From the NCBI RefSeq assembly GCF_002278035.1, contig NZ_CP022604.1, positions 248,001 through 312,000 on the forward strand: a stretch of DNA of 64,000 nt. Reading direction: 5' to 3'. The stretch's first letter is position 1. The number at the start of each line of letters is the position of its first letter. The translations under genes were made by a program, and so were the position numbers. Positions 46,963 through 55,520 of this stretch are shown piece after piece. The stretch comes from Ochrobactrum quorumnocens (lineage in GTDB: Bacteria; Pseudomonadota; Alphaproteobacteria; Rhizobiales; Rhizobiaceae). The notes under the pieces are model-generated. The model worked only from the letters and a program-made list of their open reading frames with translations. It was not told where the DNA came from and ran no database searches.

Positions 46963-47919
46963 TTAATCCTTGTTTAGCAGCGTCTGGCGCAACAGCACGA
47001 TGAGCATCGAATAGACCATCAGCAACACGAGCAGCACCATCGCAATGGCAGACGCATAGCCAAAATCGAGCCGCTTGAAAGCCTGCGTGAAAATGTAGCT
47101 TGCGACGATCTGCGTGCGGTCGGCCGGGCCACCGCCGGTCATCACGACAATCAGATCTGCACTGTTGGCAATCCAGACGGTGCGCAACAAAATGGTAATG
47201 GCCATGGTTGGTGCAAGATAAGGCAGCGTAATAGAAAGGAAGCGCTGCACTGGGCCCGCGCCATCAATTGCGGCTGCTTCATAAAGATCGCGTGGGATGG
47301 CCTGCAAGGCCGCGAGCATGGTGATCGCAAAGAACGGAATCCCCCACCAGACACCGGCGGTGATAATGCCCCACATGGCAAGATTGGGATCGGACAGGAT
47401 ATTGTCAGGCGCACTCAATAGTCCAATGGCGTACAGCCAATGAGGAAGTGGACCGATAACGGGGTTAAACAGCCATGCCCAATTAAGACCGGTCAGGAAT
47501 GTTGGCACTGCCCATGGCAGGAAGATCAGCGCTTGCGCCAGACCGCGACCCGCAAACGGCTTGTCGAGCAGCAATGCCAGAATAAGTCCAAACACAAATT
47601 GCAGCAGGACCGAACAACCCGTCCACCAGAGCGTGTTTTTCAATGAGCGATAAAACGCCTGATCGGTTGCAAGTTCCCGAAAATGTTCAAGCCCGACAAA
47701 GCCGCCGGAAAACGGATTGAGCAACTGGATATCGCGAAAGGCATAGGACACGCCAAGGACCAGCGGAACCAGCATGATAGCGCCAATCAGGATCAGCGCC
47801 GGAGCACTGTAAAGATAGGGTTCGGAGGCATGCGCAAAACGCTGCAAAAAGCTGCGCTGGTCCTGCTTTGGCACTTCGCTGCGCACCGGGGCCTTTATGG
47901 AAGCGGTGTCGGTCATCAT
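46963..47919 (-). CDS. ABC transporter permease (CUT1, MalF-like)
   Basis: Permease of 318 aa with a hydrophilic N-terminal stretch of about 35 residues and then six membrane segments. The EAA loop reads DLYEAAAIDGAGPVQRFLSI. Two adjacent ATGs (47919 and 47916) could serve as the start. It lies 73 bases after the binding-protein gene. Confidence 0.9.
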   Translation of the reverse strand: MMTDTASIKAPVRSEVPKQDQRSFLQRFAHASEPYLYSAPALILIGAIMLVPLVLGVSYAFRDIQLLNPFSGGFVGLEHFRELATDQAFYRSLKNTLWWTGCSVLLQFVFGLILALLLDKPFAGRGLAQALIFLPWAVPTFLTGLNWAWLFNPVIGPLPHWLYAIGLLSAPDNILSDPNLAMWGIITAGVWWGIPFFAITMLAALQAIPRDLYEAAAIDGAGPVQRFLSITLPYLAPTMAITILLRTVWIANSADLIVVMTGGGPADRTQIVASYIFTQAFKRLDFGYASAIAMVLLVLLMVYSMLIVLLRQTLLNKD

Positions 47920-47992
47920 TTTTCCCTTCGCGGGGATTGCATGAAGATGATGAGCAGGCGCGAAAACTCCGCGCCTGCCAAGTTTACGCGGC

Positions 47993-49252
47993 TTACTGCT
48001 TGGATAGGTGCTTCTGCTGTGCCTTGGTCAGATATTCTGCCCACTGGTCGGCCAACTGATCCGGCGTGATGTCGCCGAGAAGCGCTTCCTGCGACGTCTT
48101 GATGACGAGCGAATCCTTGAAGAAGGCAAATTCTTCAAGATAGGTCGGCATCACGGTTGGAACGACGTTCTTGTCAGCCAGTTCATCGAACCAGCCCTTG
48201 AACTGCTCACCGCTATAGAACGGATCGTTCTGTGCGGATTTGAGAACCGGCAACGCGCCGGTGCGCTTGTTCCATTCGATGTTGCCTTCGGGTCCTTCAA
48301 GGGTGGAAATCAGCTTCCAGGAAAGGTCCTTGTTTTTGCTTCCGCTCATCATCGACCATCCGGCAAAGCCAATGGTCGGGAAGGTCTTGCCATCCGGGCC
48401 CTTTGGCATAATGGCAACGCCGAAATCTTCAGGCTTCATGCGCTCGGCAATGGCGATCAGGGCGTCCGGGTCCTGATTGAGGAAGGCGCAGGTGCCGCTA
48501 TAGAAACCAGCGACGGTTTCGTTGAACCCCCAGTTCACGCTGTCCTTTGGTGCGAGGCCGTTCTTGTAAAGATCGACCATCCAGGTGATACCCTTTTTCC
48601 AGCCTTCGCTGTTCATGGTTGAGGTGCCGTCTTCATTGAAGAACTTATTGTTGCCTGCCATGGACGCAGCAAAGATCACCCAGCCATTAAGTCCGCCGGG
48701 ACCACCGCGCATACAGAAGCCTGACTTGCCGGGAAGGGCTGCGATCTTCTTGGAAGCCTCAACGAATTCGTCCATCGTCTTTGGCGGCTCGGATACACCA
48801 GCCTCAGACAGCAACTTCTTATTGTAGAACATGGCGTTCAGATAAAAACCGTAAGGCAGCGTATAGGCAGTGTTCTTGACGCTGCGGCCAAGCTCAAGCG
48901 CACGCTCGGTCAGGTCTGGCGTGGTTTCCCACTTTTCCAGATATGGCTCGAGGCTCTCCAGCATGCCATTGTTGGCATAGAGCGACACCCATGTGTCCGG
49001 CATTTCCATGACGTCAGGAATTTCACCTGCCGATACCATTGTAGCGAATTTCTGGAAGGATTCTCCCCATGGCAGCGAGATGATTTCCACCTTGGTTCCT
49101 GGATTGGCGGCTTCAAACTTTGCAACAATTGATTCAAGCGTCTTGGTGCGCTCCGGGCTGGTGATAACCTCCACCAGCTTCAATGTTGTATCGGCAAGCG
49201 CTGTGCCACTCATCAGCATGGTGGCGAGTGCGGCGACTACTAGTTTCTTCAT
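47993..49252 (-). CDS. ABC transporter substrate-binding protein (family 1)
   Basis: Periplasmic binding protein of 419 aa. The signal peptide MKKLVVAALATMLMSGTALA is followed by DTTLKLVEV, which fixes the start at 49252 although the frame is open 132 bases further. The fold is that of sugar-binding proteins (MEMPDTWVSLYANNGMLESL). The neighbouring PLP-dependent lyase suggests that the ligand may contain an amine or sulfur, which is unusual for CUT1 systems. Confidence 0.91.
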   Translation of the reverse strand: MKKLVVAALATMLMSGTALADTTLKLVEVITSPERTKTLESIVAKFEAANPGTKVEIISLPWGESFQKFATMVSAGEIPDVMEMPDTWVSLYANNGMLESLEPYLEKWETTPDLTERALELGRSVKNTAYTLPYGFYLNAMFYNKKLLSEAGVSEPPKTMDEFVEASKKIAALPGKSGFCMRGGPGGLNGWVIFAASMAGNNKFFNEDGTSTMNSEGWKKGITWMVDLYKNGLAPKDSVNWGFNETVAGFYSGTCAFLNQDPDALIAIAERMKPEDFGVAIMPKGPDGKTFPTIGFAGWSMMSGSKNKDLSWKLISTLEGPEGNIEWNKRTGALPVLKSAQNDPFYSGEQFKGWFDELADKNVVPTVMPTYLEEFAFFKDSLVIKTSQEALLGDITPDQLADQWAEYLTKAQQKHLSKQ

Positions 49253-49289
49253 TTCCGTTCCCCTTTTTTTATCCTCACGACGGTTTATT

Positions 49290-50459
49290 TCATGCGATTG
49301 ACTGAGCGAGCGCTCCTTCAATGTCTCTCCACAGCGCTTCGGTTCCTTCCAGTCCGACATGCAGGCGCACCGAGCGCGCATCAATGCCGAATGTGTGTGC
49401 CGAATTTGGCTGTGCCTTTTGCTGCAACACCACTTCGCCCGGTACGATCAGGCTTTCATGCCCGCCCCAGCTCACGCCAAGCTTGAACAGGTTGAGATGG
49501 TTGCAGAATTCGCGGATATTCACGCCTTCGTGGAAGATCACCGAGAACAGACCGGACGTGCCGGTCAGCCCTGCTGGCAGGCGATTGGCAAGTGCTGGAT
49601 GGCAGACAGTTTCCACCGTATCGAGCGCTTGAAGACGCTTTGCTATTTCGAGTGCCGAGGCTTCATGCGCCTTCATGCGCGTTGGAAGAGTACGCATGCC
49701 GCGAATAAGCAGCCACGCATCAAATGGTGAAAGCTTGCCACCGAGATATGGGTAGGTTTCTGCGCGAATTGCATTGATCAGCGCTTTCGAGCCGGTCACA
49801 ACGCCTGCCACAACATCGCTATGACCACCGAGATATTTCGAAGCCGAATGCACAACGAGATCAACGCCAAGCGACAGCGGGCGCTGGAAGATCGGGCTTG
49901 CCCAGCTGTTGTCGATGATGCTTAGAACGCCGTGTTGCTTAGCGATTTTGGCCAGCGCGCCGACATCATGGGCTTCCATCACCCAGCTTGTCGGGCTTTC
50001 CATGTAGAAGATTTTCGCGCCGGGCAAAGCCTTTGCGACTGCTTCTTCGTCACGTCCGTCGACATAATCGACCTGCACCTGCATGCGCTTCAGGATGGTA
50101 CCGAAAAGCCGGAACGCATCCGGGTAGACATGGCGCACCGCAACAATGCGATCACCCGGATTGACGAAGGCCAATACGCTTGATGAAATTGCGGCCATAC
50201 CGCTGGCAAACCCCAGCGCATCTTCGCCGCCCTCAAGCTTCGCCAGCATTTCTTCAAATGCCCGCACGGTCGGGTTGAGTCCACGTGTATAGATTGGACG
50301 AACTTTTTCGCCGCGATAGGAGGCGACCATATCGTCATAGCTTGGGAAGGTAAAAAGCGAGGTCTGCACGATGGGGGGAACCACGGCGTCGTATGCATTG
50401 CTTTCATCATGAGCAACCGTAAGTGCTGCAAAATCCAGCGGATCCATCCCGTCGGTCAT
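49290..50459 (-). CDS. PLP-dependent Cys/Met-metabolism family lyase
   Basis: Fold-type I PLP enzyme of 389 aa of the cystathionine gamma-synthase/beta-lyase family. The Schiff-base Lys is in HSASKYLGGHSDVVAG near residue 208, the phosphate-binding region is GFASGMAAISSSV, and the YTRGLNPTVRAFE stretch is typical. The exact reaction cannot be told from motifs. It starts inside the stop of the GntR gene (ATGA) and leads directly to a transporter operon, so it probably processes the imported compound. Confidence 0.87.
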   Translation of the reverse strand: MTDGMDPLDFAALTVAHDESNAYDAVVPPIVQTSLFTFPSYDDMVASYRGEKVRPIYTRGLNPTVRAFEEMLAKLEGGEDALGFASGMAAISSSVLAFVNPGDRIVAVRHVYPDAFRLFGTILKRMQVQVDYVDGRDEEAVAKALPGAKIFYMESPTSWVMEAHDVGALAKIAKQHGVLSIIDNSWASPIFQRPLSLGVDLVVHSASKYLGGHSDVVAGVVTGSKALINAIRAETYPYLGGKLSPFDAWLLIRGMRTLPTRMKAHEASALEIAKRLQALDTVETVCHPALANRLPAGLTGTSGLFSVIFHEGVNIREFCNHLNLFKLGVSWGGHESLIVPGEVVLQQKAQPNSAHTFGIDARSVRLHVGLEGTEALWRDIEGALAQSIA

Positions 50460-51172
50460 TTGGACATTTCCTTGATGTCTTCCTCAACAATGTCGAGGAT
50501 CTTGAGTGTTTCCAGCCGCGCGGATTCAGGGTCCTGAGCCACGATGGCGTTAAAGAGCGTGCGGTGGAACGGAAAGGTCCGCCGCGCGAAATCGACGCGC
50601 TCAAACGGATGATCCCAGAAGTGCAGAAAGGCTTCGCGCATCTGTTCGAGCAATTGTCTGAAAAGCGGATTATGGGTCGCGTCATAAATGGCGAGATGGA
50701 AGGCAAGATCTTCGGGGCCTGACGTGCCTTCAGCGATGTGAACACGCTCCATCTCGTTCAGATTGCGCTCGATAATCACGAGGTCATCGGCTGTGCGTTT
50801 GCGCGCTGCAACCATGCTGGCTTCCGCTTCAATGCCGCGGCGTACTTCAAGCGATTGCAGCAATGCATCGCGCAACTGTGCGGGATCGAATGAGAGCGGC
50901 ATATGGATTGTCGCCGCCGAAATCGGCTTCAGCAGATAAGTGCCGCTGCCCTTGCGGGCTTCAATCACCCCCAATGCCTGAAAATGACGGATTGCTTCGC
51001 GAATGGTGGACCGACCAACGGCGAGTGCAGTCATCAATTCACGTTCTGCGGGGAGGCGGTCACCGGCCTGAAGCTGCGCTGTCGCGATGTAATTGGCGAG
51101 AGCATCCGTTACCTGCCGGGCACGATCCATCGGCGGTAATGGCGCTATTTGCAGCAGCCTGCGATCTTTCAT
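50456..51172 (-). CDS. GntR-family regulator (FadR/FCD subfamily)
   Basis: Regulator of 238 aa with an N-terminal winged helix (DRLPAERELMTALAVGRSTI with recognition helix REAIRHFQALGVIE) and an all-helical FCD ligand domain containing the metal-binding His in FHLAIYDATHNPLF. It heads the operon of the PLP lyase and the transporter and is likely autoregulated, perhaps also controlling the divergent aldo-keto reductase gene. Confidence 0.9.
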   Translation of the reverse strand: MKDRRLLQIAPLPPMDRARQVTDALANYIATAQLQAGDRLPAERELMTALAVGRSTIREAIRHFQALGVIEARKGSGTYLLKPISAATIHMPLSFDPAQLRDALLQSLEVRRGIEAEASMVAARKRTADDLVIIERNLNEMERVHIAEGTSGPEDLAFHLAIYDATHNPLFRQLLEQMREAFLHFWDHPFERVDFARRTFPFHRTLFNAIVAQDPESARLETLKILDIVEEDIKEMSK

Positions 51173-51646
51173 CCTGCCTCCATTTTACAGATTGGCCCAG
51201 AGATCAGCCCCGCGATCAGCCCAGAGACTAACCTAGTGTTTGGCCCAGTGTCCGGTCCAGAATCTCAACGCGCAATCAGGTCAGAACCGGTTCCCTAATT
51301 GGTTTTTAAATTGGTCTGACATCATAGTAATATCGACAGGAAATCGACATTGTCAAGCGGGTGCTGGTGAAGGGTTTTATGATGGGGTGATCGGGGATCA
51401 TCTGTTATCTTATTGATATAAATCGAATATTTCTCTTATACTCCGTGAGAGCGCTCTGGTGAATGATTTATTTGCGCATGAATAAGCTCTTTGCATGGGC
51501 ATGTTTTTCCGATTGCACTTGCGCAAACTTGCTCCTATCAATCGGCGGAAGAGGCAGCGCGTCCCGAAACGTGTGAAGCGGTTTTTGGATAAGAGGCGCT
51601 GGATAAGGAGCGCGGCACGTTGAGCGCCGTTGTTGGGGAGATATCC
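51173..51646. other. Divergent intergenic region
   Basis: This 474-base spacer lies between the GntR gene and the aldo-keto reductase gene. It starts with degenerate direct repeats of the type GATCAGCCC (51201-51226) and contains AATTGGT twice (51296-51302 and 51309-51315) beside GGTCTGAC, a candidate GntR site. No gene is convincing. Confidence 0.5.
51296..51323. promoter_or_regulatory. Possible GntR/FadR-type operator
   Basis: AATTGGT repeats directly and the second copy runs into AAATTGGTCTGAC, whose left half resembles UxuR/ExuR-type sites (AAATTGGT). The right half is degenerate. It lies between divergent regulator and target genes. Confidence 0.35.
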
Positions 51647-52675
51647 ATGCAATTGAAGGCATCCGAAAAACGGACGCTTGGCCGGACCGGTCTGACTGTA
51701 ACGGCGCTTGGTCTGGGAACAGCACCTTTGGGCGGGCTCTATGCGCCGGTCGCGCGTGCTGACGCCGACGCTCTGCTCGAAGCGGGCTGGGAAAGTGGTA
51801 TCCGCTATTTTGATAGCGCGCCGATGTATGGCTATGGCCGCAGTGAACACCTTCTGGGTGATATGCTGCGTGAAAAGAATGAGCGTGCGGTCATTTCGAC
51901 TAAAGTCGGTCGCCTGATGACCAATGAGCGTGCCGGGCGCAAGCTGCCGCCAGCGCCACCAAAGAACCCGCTTGATTCCGGCTGGCACAATGGGCTGAAT
52001 TTCCGCGAGGTATTTGATTACAGCTACGACGGCATCATGCGGAGCTTTGATGATAGTCAGCAACGTCTTGGCTTTCCGGACATCGATCTGCTTTATGTCC
52101 ATGACATTGGCCGCGTGACCCATGCCGACAGGCACGAGCTTCATTGGAATGCGCTGACCAGGGGCGGTGGATTCCGCGCGCTGAGCGAATTGCGCGACGC
52201 AGGCAACATCAAGGGCTTTGGTCTTGGTGTGAACGAATGGCAGATCATTCGCGATGCGCTTGAAGAAGCTGATCTCGACTGCTCGCTTCTTGCTGGCCGC
52301 TATTCACTGCTCGATCAGGTGTCGGAAAAAGAATTCCTGCCATTAGCGCAAAAGCGTGGCATGGCGCTGGTCATCGCCGGTGTTTTCAACTCAGGTATTC
52401 TTGCGGCACCGCGCGGCGGCGAACAGAAGTTCGACTATGCCGATGCGCCTGCCAAAATCATCGAGCGCACCAATCGCCTGCATGACATTTGCGATGAGTA
52501 TCATGTGCCGCTTGCCGCTGCCGCCATGCAGTTCCCGATGATGCATGAGGCGGTTAGTTCCATTCTGATCGGTGTTCGCTCACCTGAACAGATCAGGCAA
52601 AATGTTGTGTGGTTTGAACAATCGATCCCGGATGAATTCTGGACGACACTTCGCTCGGAAGGTCTCATTTCGTAA
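51647..52675 (+). CDS. Aldo/keto reductase (L-fucose/D-threo-aldose dehydrogenase-like)
   Basis: NAD(P)-dependent oxidoreductase of 342 aa. It shows the AKR catalytic residues in RYFDSAPMYGYGRSE, a Lys in STKVGRLM and VHDIG. The group includes D-threo-aldose (L-fucose) 1-dehydrogenases and pyridoxal 4-dehydrogenase. The ATG at 51647 has GGGGAG seven bases before it; a TTG at 51620 is less likely. The PfkB-type kinase follows after two bases. Confidence 0.87.
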   Translation: MQLKASEKRTLGRTGLTVTALGLGTAPLGGLYAPVARADADALLEAGWESGIRYFDSAPMYGYGRSEHLLGDMLREKNERAVISTKVGRLMTNERAGRKLPPAPPKNPLDSGWHNGLNFREVFDYSYDGIMRSFDDSQQRLGFPDIDLLYVHDIGRVTHADRHELHWNALTRGGGFRALSELRDAGNIKGFGLGVNEWQIIRDALEEADLDCSLLAGRYSLLDQVSEKEFLPLAQKRGMALVIAGVFNSGILAAPRGGEQKFDYADAPAKIIERTNRLHDICDEYHVPLAAAAMQFPMMHEAVSSILIGVRSPEQIRQNVVWFEQSIPDEFWTTLRSEGLIS

Positions 52676-52677
52676 TC

Positions 52678-53598
52678 ATGACGTCCAAAATTCTCTGCGT
52701 TGGTGCCCTCACCATGGACACCATTTTCCGCCTCGATACGCTTCCCGAACAGGCAGGTAAATATCTGCCTCGCGAGGCGGTCGAGATTGCTGCTGGCATG
52801 GCATCAAGTGCAGCCGCTGCGATTGCCCGGCTTGGCGGTGAGGTGGCGCTCTGGGGTTCTGCGGGGATTGATCCAGTGGGCGATCGCGCCATAACGGAGC
52901 TTGAAGCCGAAGGTATTGATTGTTCCTATATCCGGCGGCTCGATGGCGCTCGCACCGCATTTTCTTCGATCCTCGTTGATGCGAACGGTGAACGCATCAT
53001 CGTGCCTTTTTATGATCGCAGGCTTGCAAGTCCGTCTGATCCGGTGCCGCCGATTGCAGCGGGAGCTTATGCCGCTGTCATGACCGATGTGCGCTGGCCA
53101 TGGGCTGCTGAAACTGCGCTGCGTGCTGCGCGCGATGCAGGTATTCCGGCCATTCTGGATGCCGATACCGCGCCTGTCGAATTGCTCGAAACGCTGTTGC
53201 CACTTGCGACCCATATCGTAGCATCAGAACCTGCAGCAATCAGCGTGGCAGGGACGACAGATTTGAGCGAATGTGTCTGCATTTTAGCTGACCGTTATGA
53301 TGTTTTTACTGCTGTTACCGCTGGAGCGGAGGGCTGCTATTGGTCAGACGGCGCTGGCCAATCCGTTTCACATGTGGCGGGTTTCAAGGTCGATGCAGTG
53401 GATACGCTTGCTGCAGGTGACGTGTTCCACGGTGCTTTTGCACATGGTCTGGTGGAGGGAAAACCGATGACGGACATCATCCGCTTTGCCAATGCCGCTG
53501 CCGCCATCAAATGCGCGCGTTTCGGCGGACGAGCCGGTTCACCACATAAAGCGGAAGTTCTTTCATTCATCGAAAGCTGCGTTGTTCCAGCACGATAA
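52678..53598 (+). CDS. PfkB-family carbohydrate kinase
   Basis: Ribokinase-fold sugar kinase of 306 aa. The N-terminal signature ILCVGALTMDTIFRLD and the C-terminal catalytic loop DTLAAGDVFHGAF (Asp near residue 246 as base) are present. The usual GAGD anion-hole motif reads AAGD here. The substrate is not evident; an aldo-keto reductase upstream suggests a keto-sugar or sugar derivative. A palindromic repeat follows the stop and may end the transcript. Confidence 0.87.
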   Translation: MTSKILCVGALTMDTIFRLDTLPEQAGKYLPREAVEIAAGMASSAAAAIARLGGEVALWGSAGIDPVGDRAITELEAEGIDCSYIRRLDGARTAFSSILVDANGERIIVPFYDRRLASPSDPVPPIAAGAYAAVMTDVRWPWAAETALRAARDAGIPAILDADTAPVELLETLLPLATHIVASEPAAISVAGTTDLSECVCILADRYDVFTAVTAGAEGCYWSDGAGQSVSHVAGFKVDAVDTLAAGDVFHGAFAHGLVEGKPMTDIIRFANAAAAIKCARFGGRAGSPHKAEVLSFIESCVVPAR

Positions 53599-53610
53599 GT
53601 TAAGCGACGT

Positions 53611-53677
53611 ACATCTTCCTCCCTCGTCCTTCGAGACGCTGTTTTCAACAGCTCCTCAGGATGAGGGACGCAGATGT
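53611..53677 (-). repeat. Palindromic repeat, third copy
   Basis: The outer arms are ACATCT/AGATGT, the next arms TCCCTC/GAGGGA, and the centre is a GCTGTT-ttc-AACAGC hairpin as read on this strand. It is the inverted counterpart of 5424-5475, with C-G in the central stem replaced by T-A on both sides. Confidence 0.8.
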
Positions 53678-53771
53678 CAGCGCTTTGGACTAACCCGCGT
53701 TTCAGCTATTTTACGTTCTCTCCCATTTTCCCGAAATCATGCGATTACACACTGAACTCGAATTGACTCTT

Positions 53772-53787
53772 TACTAACATGTTAGTA
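53772..53787. promoter_or_regulatory. Perfect 16-bp palindrome before the DapA-family gene
   Basis: TACTAACATGTTAGTA is fully symmetrical and ends 38 bases before the TTG start. It is a likely operator, perhaps for the GntR regulator encoded second in this operon. Confidence 0.6.
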
Positions 53788-53825
53788 TGTGCAAACCTAA
53801 AGTTCAAACTTGGGAGGAGCCAGTT

Positions 53826-54728
53826 TTGGCACACGATAATTCTGGTCAGGAGCGCTTCGGGCTCTCTGCAGCGCTTACAACGCCATTCGATGCGGATGGC
53901 AAAATCGATGTCAGTCGTGCTCTGAAGCACGCCCGCGCTCGCCTCGATAGTGGCTGCTCAAGCGTCACTTTGTTTGGCACCACAGGCGAAGGTTCGTCGA
54001 TCGCTGATGCCGAACGCGCAGTACTTCTGGATAGCTTCATTGCTCAAGGCTTTGCAGCTTCCAACATCGTTGTCGGTGTGATGGAAAACTCGGTTGCTGA
54101 TGCTGTCCTTCAATCGGCCGATGCGCTGCGTCGCGATTGCAAGGCCATTCTTCTGGCACCCCCATCCTATTTCAAAAACCTTTCCGATGGTGGCCTGTTC
54201 AACTGGTTTTCTGCAGTCTTCAAAGGTCTTGGCGATGATGCGCGCAGCATCATTCTTTACAACATTCCGTCGGTTACTGCCGTTGAGCTTTCTGTCGATT
54301 TGATCAGCCGTCTGCGTGCAGCTTTTGGCGGTATCATCACTGGTGTGAAGGATTCGTCGGGGACCTGGGCCTATACGGAAAAACTGCTTGCCGCACACAA
54401 GGACATTGCGATCCTGATCGGTGATGAGCGCGATCTTGCTGCGGGTGTTCGTCTTGGTGGGCAGGGTGCTATTTCCGGCATGGCCAATCTGTTCCCGGAT
54501 CGTCTTCTGCGCATGGTCAACGAAGGTCAGGACGACGCTGAACTCGTCAGCGCCGTGCAGCAGTTGCTGAACTATCCGGTCACGCCAGCAGTGAAGGCTA
54601 TGGTTGCGCGTCATACGGGTGACATGGAGTGGCGTCGGGTGCGTGCACCGCTCGTTTCACTCAACGACGCGGATTTCAATGCAATTGGCAGTGTATTCGA
54701 CCGTTTGCATATGGCAAAAGCGGCCTGA
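53826..54728 (+). CDS. DapA-family (NAL superfamily) lyase/aldolase
   Basis: TIM-barrel Schiff-base enzyme of 300 aa. It shows GTTGEGSS, LYNIPSVTAVEL and the Lys in ITGVKDSSGTW near residue 163. Family members include dihydrodipicolinate synthase, 2-keto-3-deoxy-acid aldolases and dehydratases. Beside a transporter and a GntR regulator, a catabolic keto-acid lyase is more likely than lysine synthesis. The start is taken as TTG at 53826, since GGGAGGAG lies exactly six bases upstream, although an ATG at 53787 is in frame. Confidence 0.85.
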   Translation: MAHDNSGQERFGLSAALTTPFDADGKIDVSRALKHARARLDSGCSSVTLFGTTGEGSSIADAERAVLLDSFIAQGFAASNIVVGVMENSVADAVLQSADALRRDCKAILLAPPSYFKNLSDGGLFNWFSAVFKGLGDDARSIILYNIPSVTAVELSVDLISRLRAAFGGIITGVKDSSGTWAYTEKLLAAHKDIAILIGDERDLAAGVRLGGQGAISGMANLFPDRLLRMVNEGQDDAELVSAVQQLLNYPVTPAVKAMVARHTGDMEWRRVRAPLVSLNDADFNAIGSVFDRLHMAKAA

Positions 54729-54766
54729 TCACGGCATAAGCGAACGGCACTGAGAGGGGACAGGCT

Positions 54767-55429
54767 TTGGCGGAAGATCACAGCGAACCGGTAAAATTGC
54801 GGGATAAAGCTTATCAAAGCTTCACCCAGCATTTGCTGGCGCGCGATTTTCATCCGGGCCAATTCGTTTCTCAGCGTCAGCTCGTCACCATGACGGGCCT
54901 GCCGCTCGGTGCTATCCGCGAACTTATCCCGCGCCTTGAAGCGGAAGGTCTTATCAAGACCGTGCCGCAGCGCGGGCTTCAGATTGCGCATATTGATCTC
55001 AATCTCATCCGCGAGGCGTTTCAGTTTCGGCTTTTCATCGAGAAAGAGGCGATTGCCATCTTCTGTCAGGCGGCATCTGACGAACTGCTACGTTCGTTGC
55101 GCGCGGAGCATGAAAACACGCTCAATCGCGCAATGAACGAGGGCGAAACGCCTGAGCTGGAAGAGCAGGCGCAGAATATCGACTGGAGCCTGCACGATAC
55201 GATTGTCGGCTCGCTCGACAACGAAATCATCTGGCGCGCTTACCAGACCAACACGATCAAGATGCGTCTGATCAATCAGGAGCGCTTCCGCATTACCGGA
55301 CGCGTTATCCCGGTCATGCAGGAGCATCTTTCCGTGCTGAGCGCAATCGAAACCCGAGACCCGCAGACTGCCATGGATGCCATCGCCGTTCATATCAACA
55401 ATGCGCGGAAACTGGCTTTGCATATATGA
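54767..55429 (+). CDS. GntR-family regulator (FCD subfamily)
   Basis: Regulator of 220 aa with an N-terminal winged helix (QFVSQRQLVTMTGLPLGAI) and an FCD domain with the metal-site His in WSLHDTIVGS and the C-terminal HINNARKLA. The start is TTG, six bases after GAGGGGA. It sits between the DapA-like and transporter genes and presumably controls them. Confidence 0.88.
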   Translation: MAEDHSEPVKLRDKAYQSFTQHLLARDFHPGQFVSQRQLVTMTGLPLGAIRELIPRLEAEGLIKTVPQRGLQIAHIDLNLIREAFQFRLFIEKEAIAIFCQAASDELLRSLRAEHENTLNRAMNEGETPELEEQAQNIDWSLHDTIVGSLDNEIIWRAYQTNTIKMRLINQERFRITGRVIPVMQEHLSVLSAIETRDPQTAMDAIAVHINNARKLALHI

Positions 55430-55520
55430 GACTGAAGGTCGGGCGAGAGGAGTCGCCGGGCCGGAAGAATGACAGGCCAAAATGTATAAGGCCTAAAACA
55501 CAACAGGGGAGGAGTAAGCA

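Noticed and set aside
51181..51240. GATCAGCCC-type repeats considered as a CRISPR or iteron array
   Set aside because: The units are short, irregular and too few, with no spacers of constant length and no cas or rep gene.
51410..52144. Minus-strand frame of 244 codons reaching into the divergent spacer
   Set aside because: It overlaps the aldo-keto reductase gene antisense, and its spacer part shows no family resemblance or start signal.
53826..54728. Assignment as the lysine-pathway dapA
   Set aside because: The gene is embedded in a transporter/GntR operon, and the family has many catabolic members, so the biosynthetic role is not supported.
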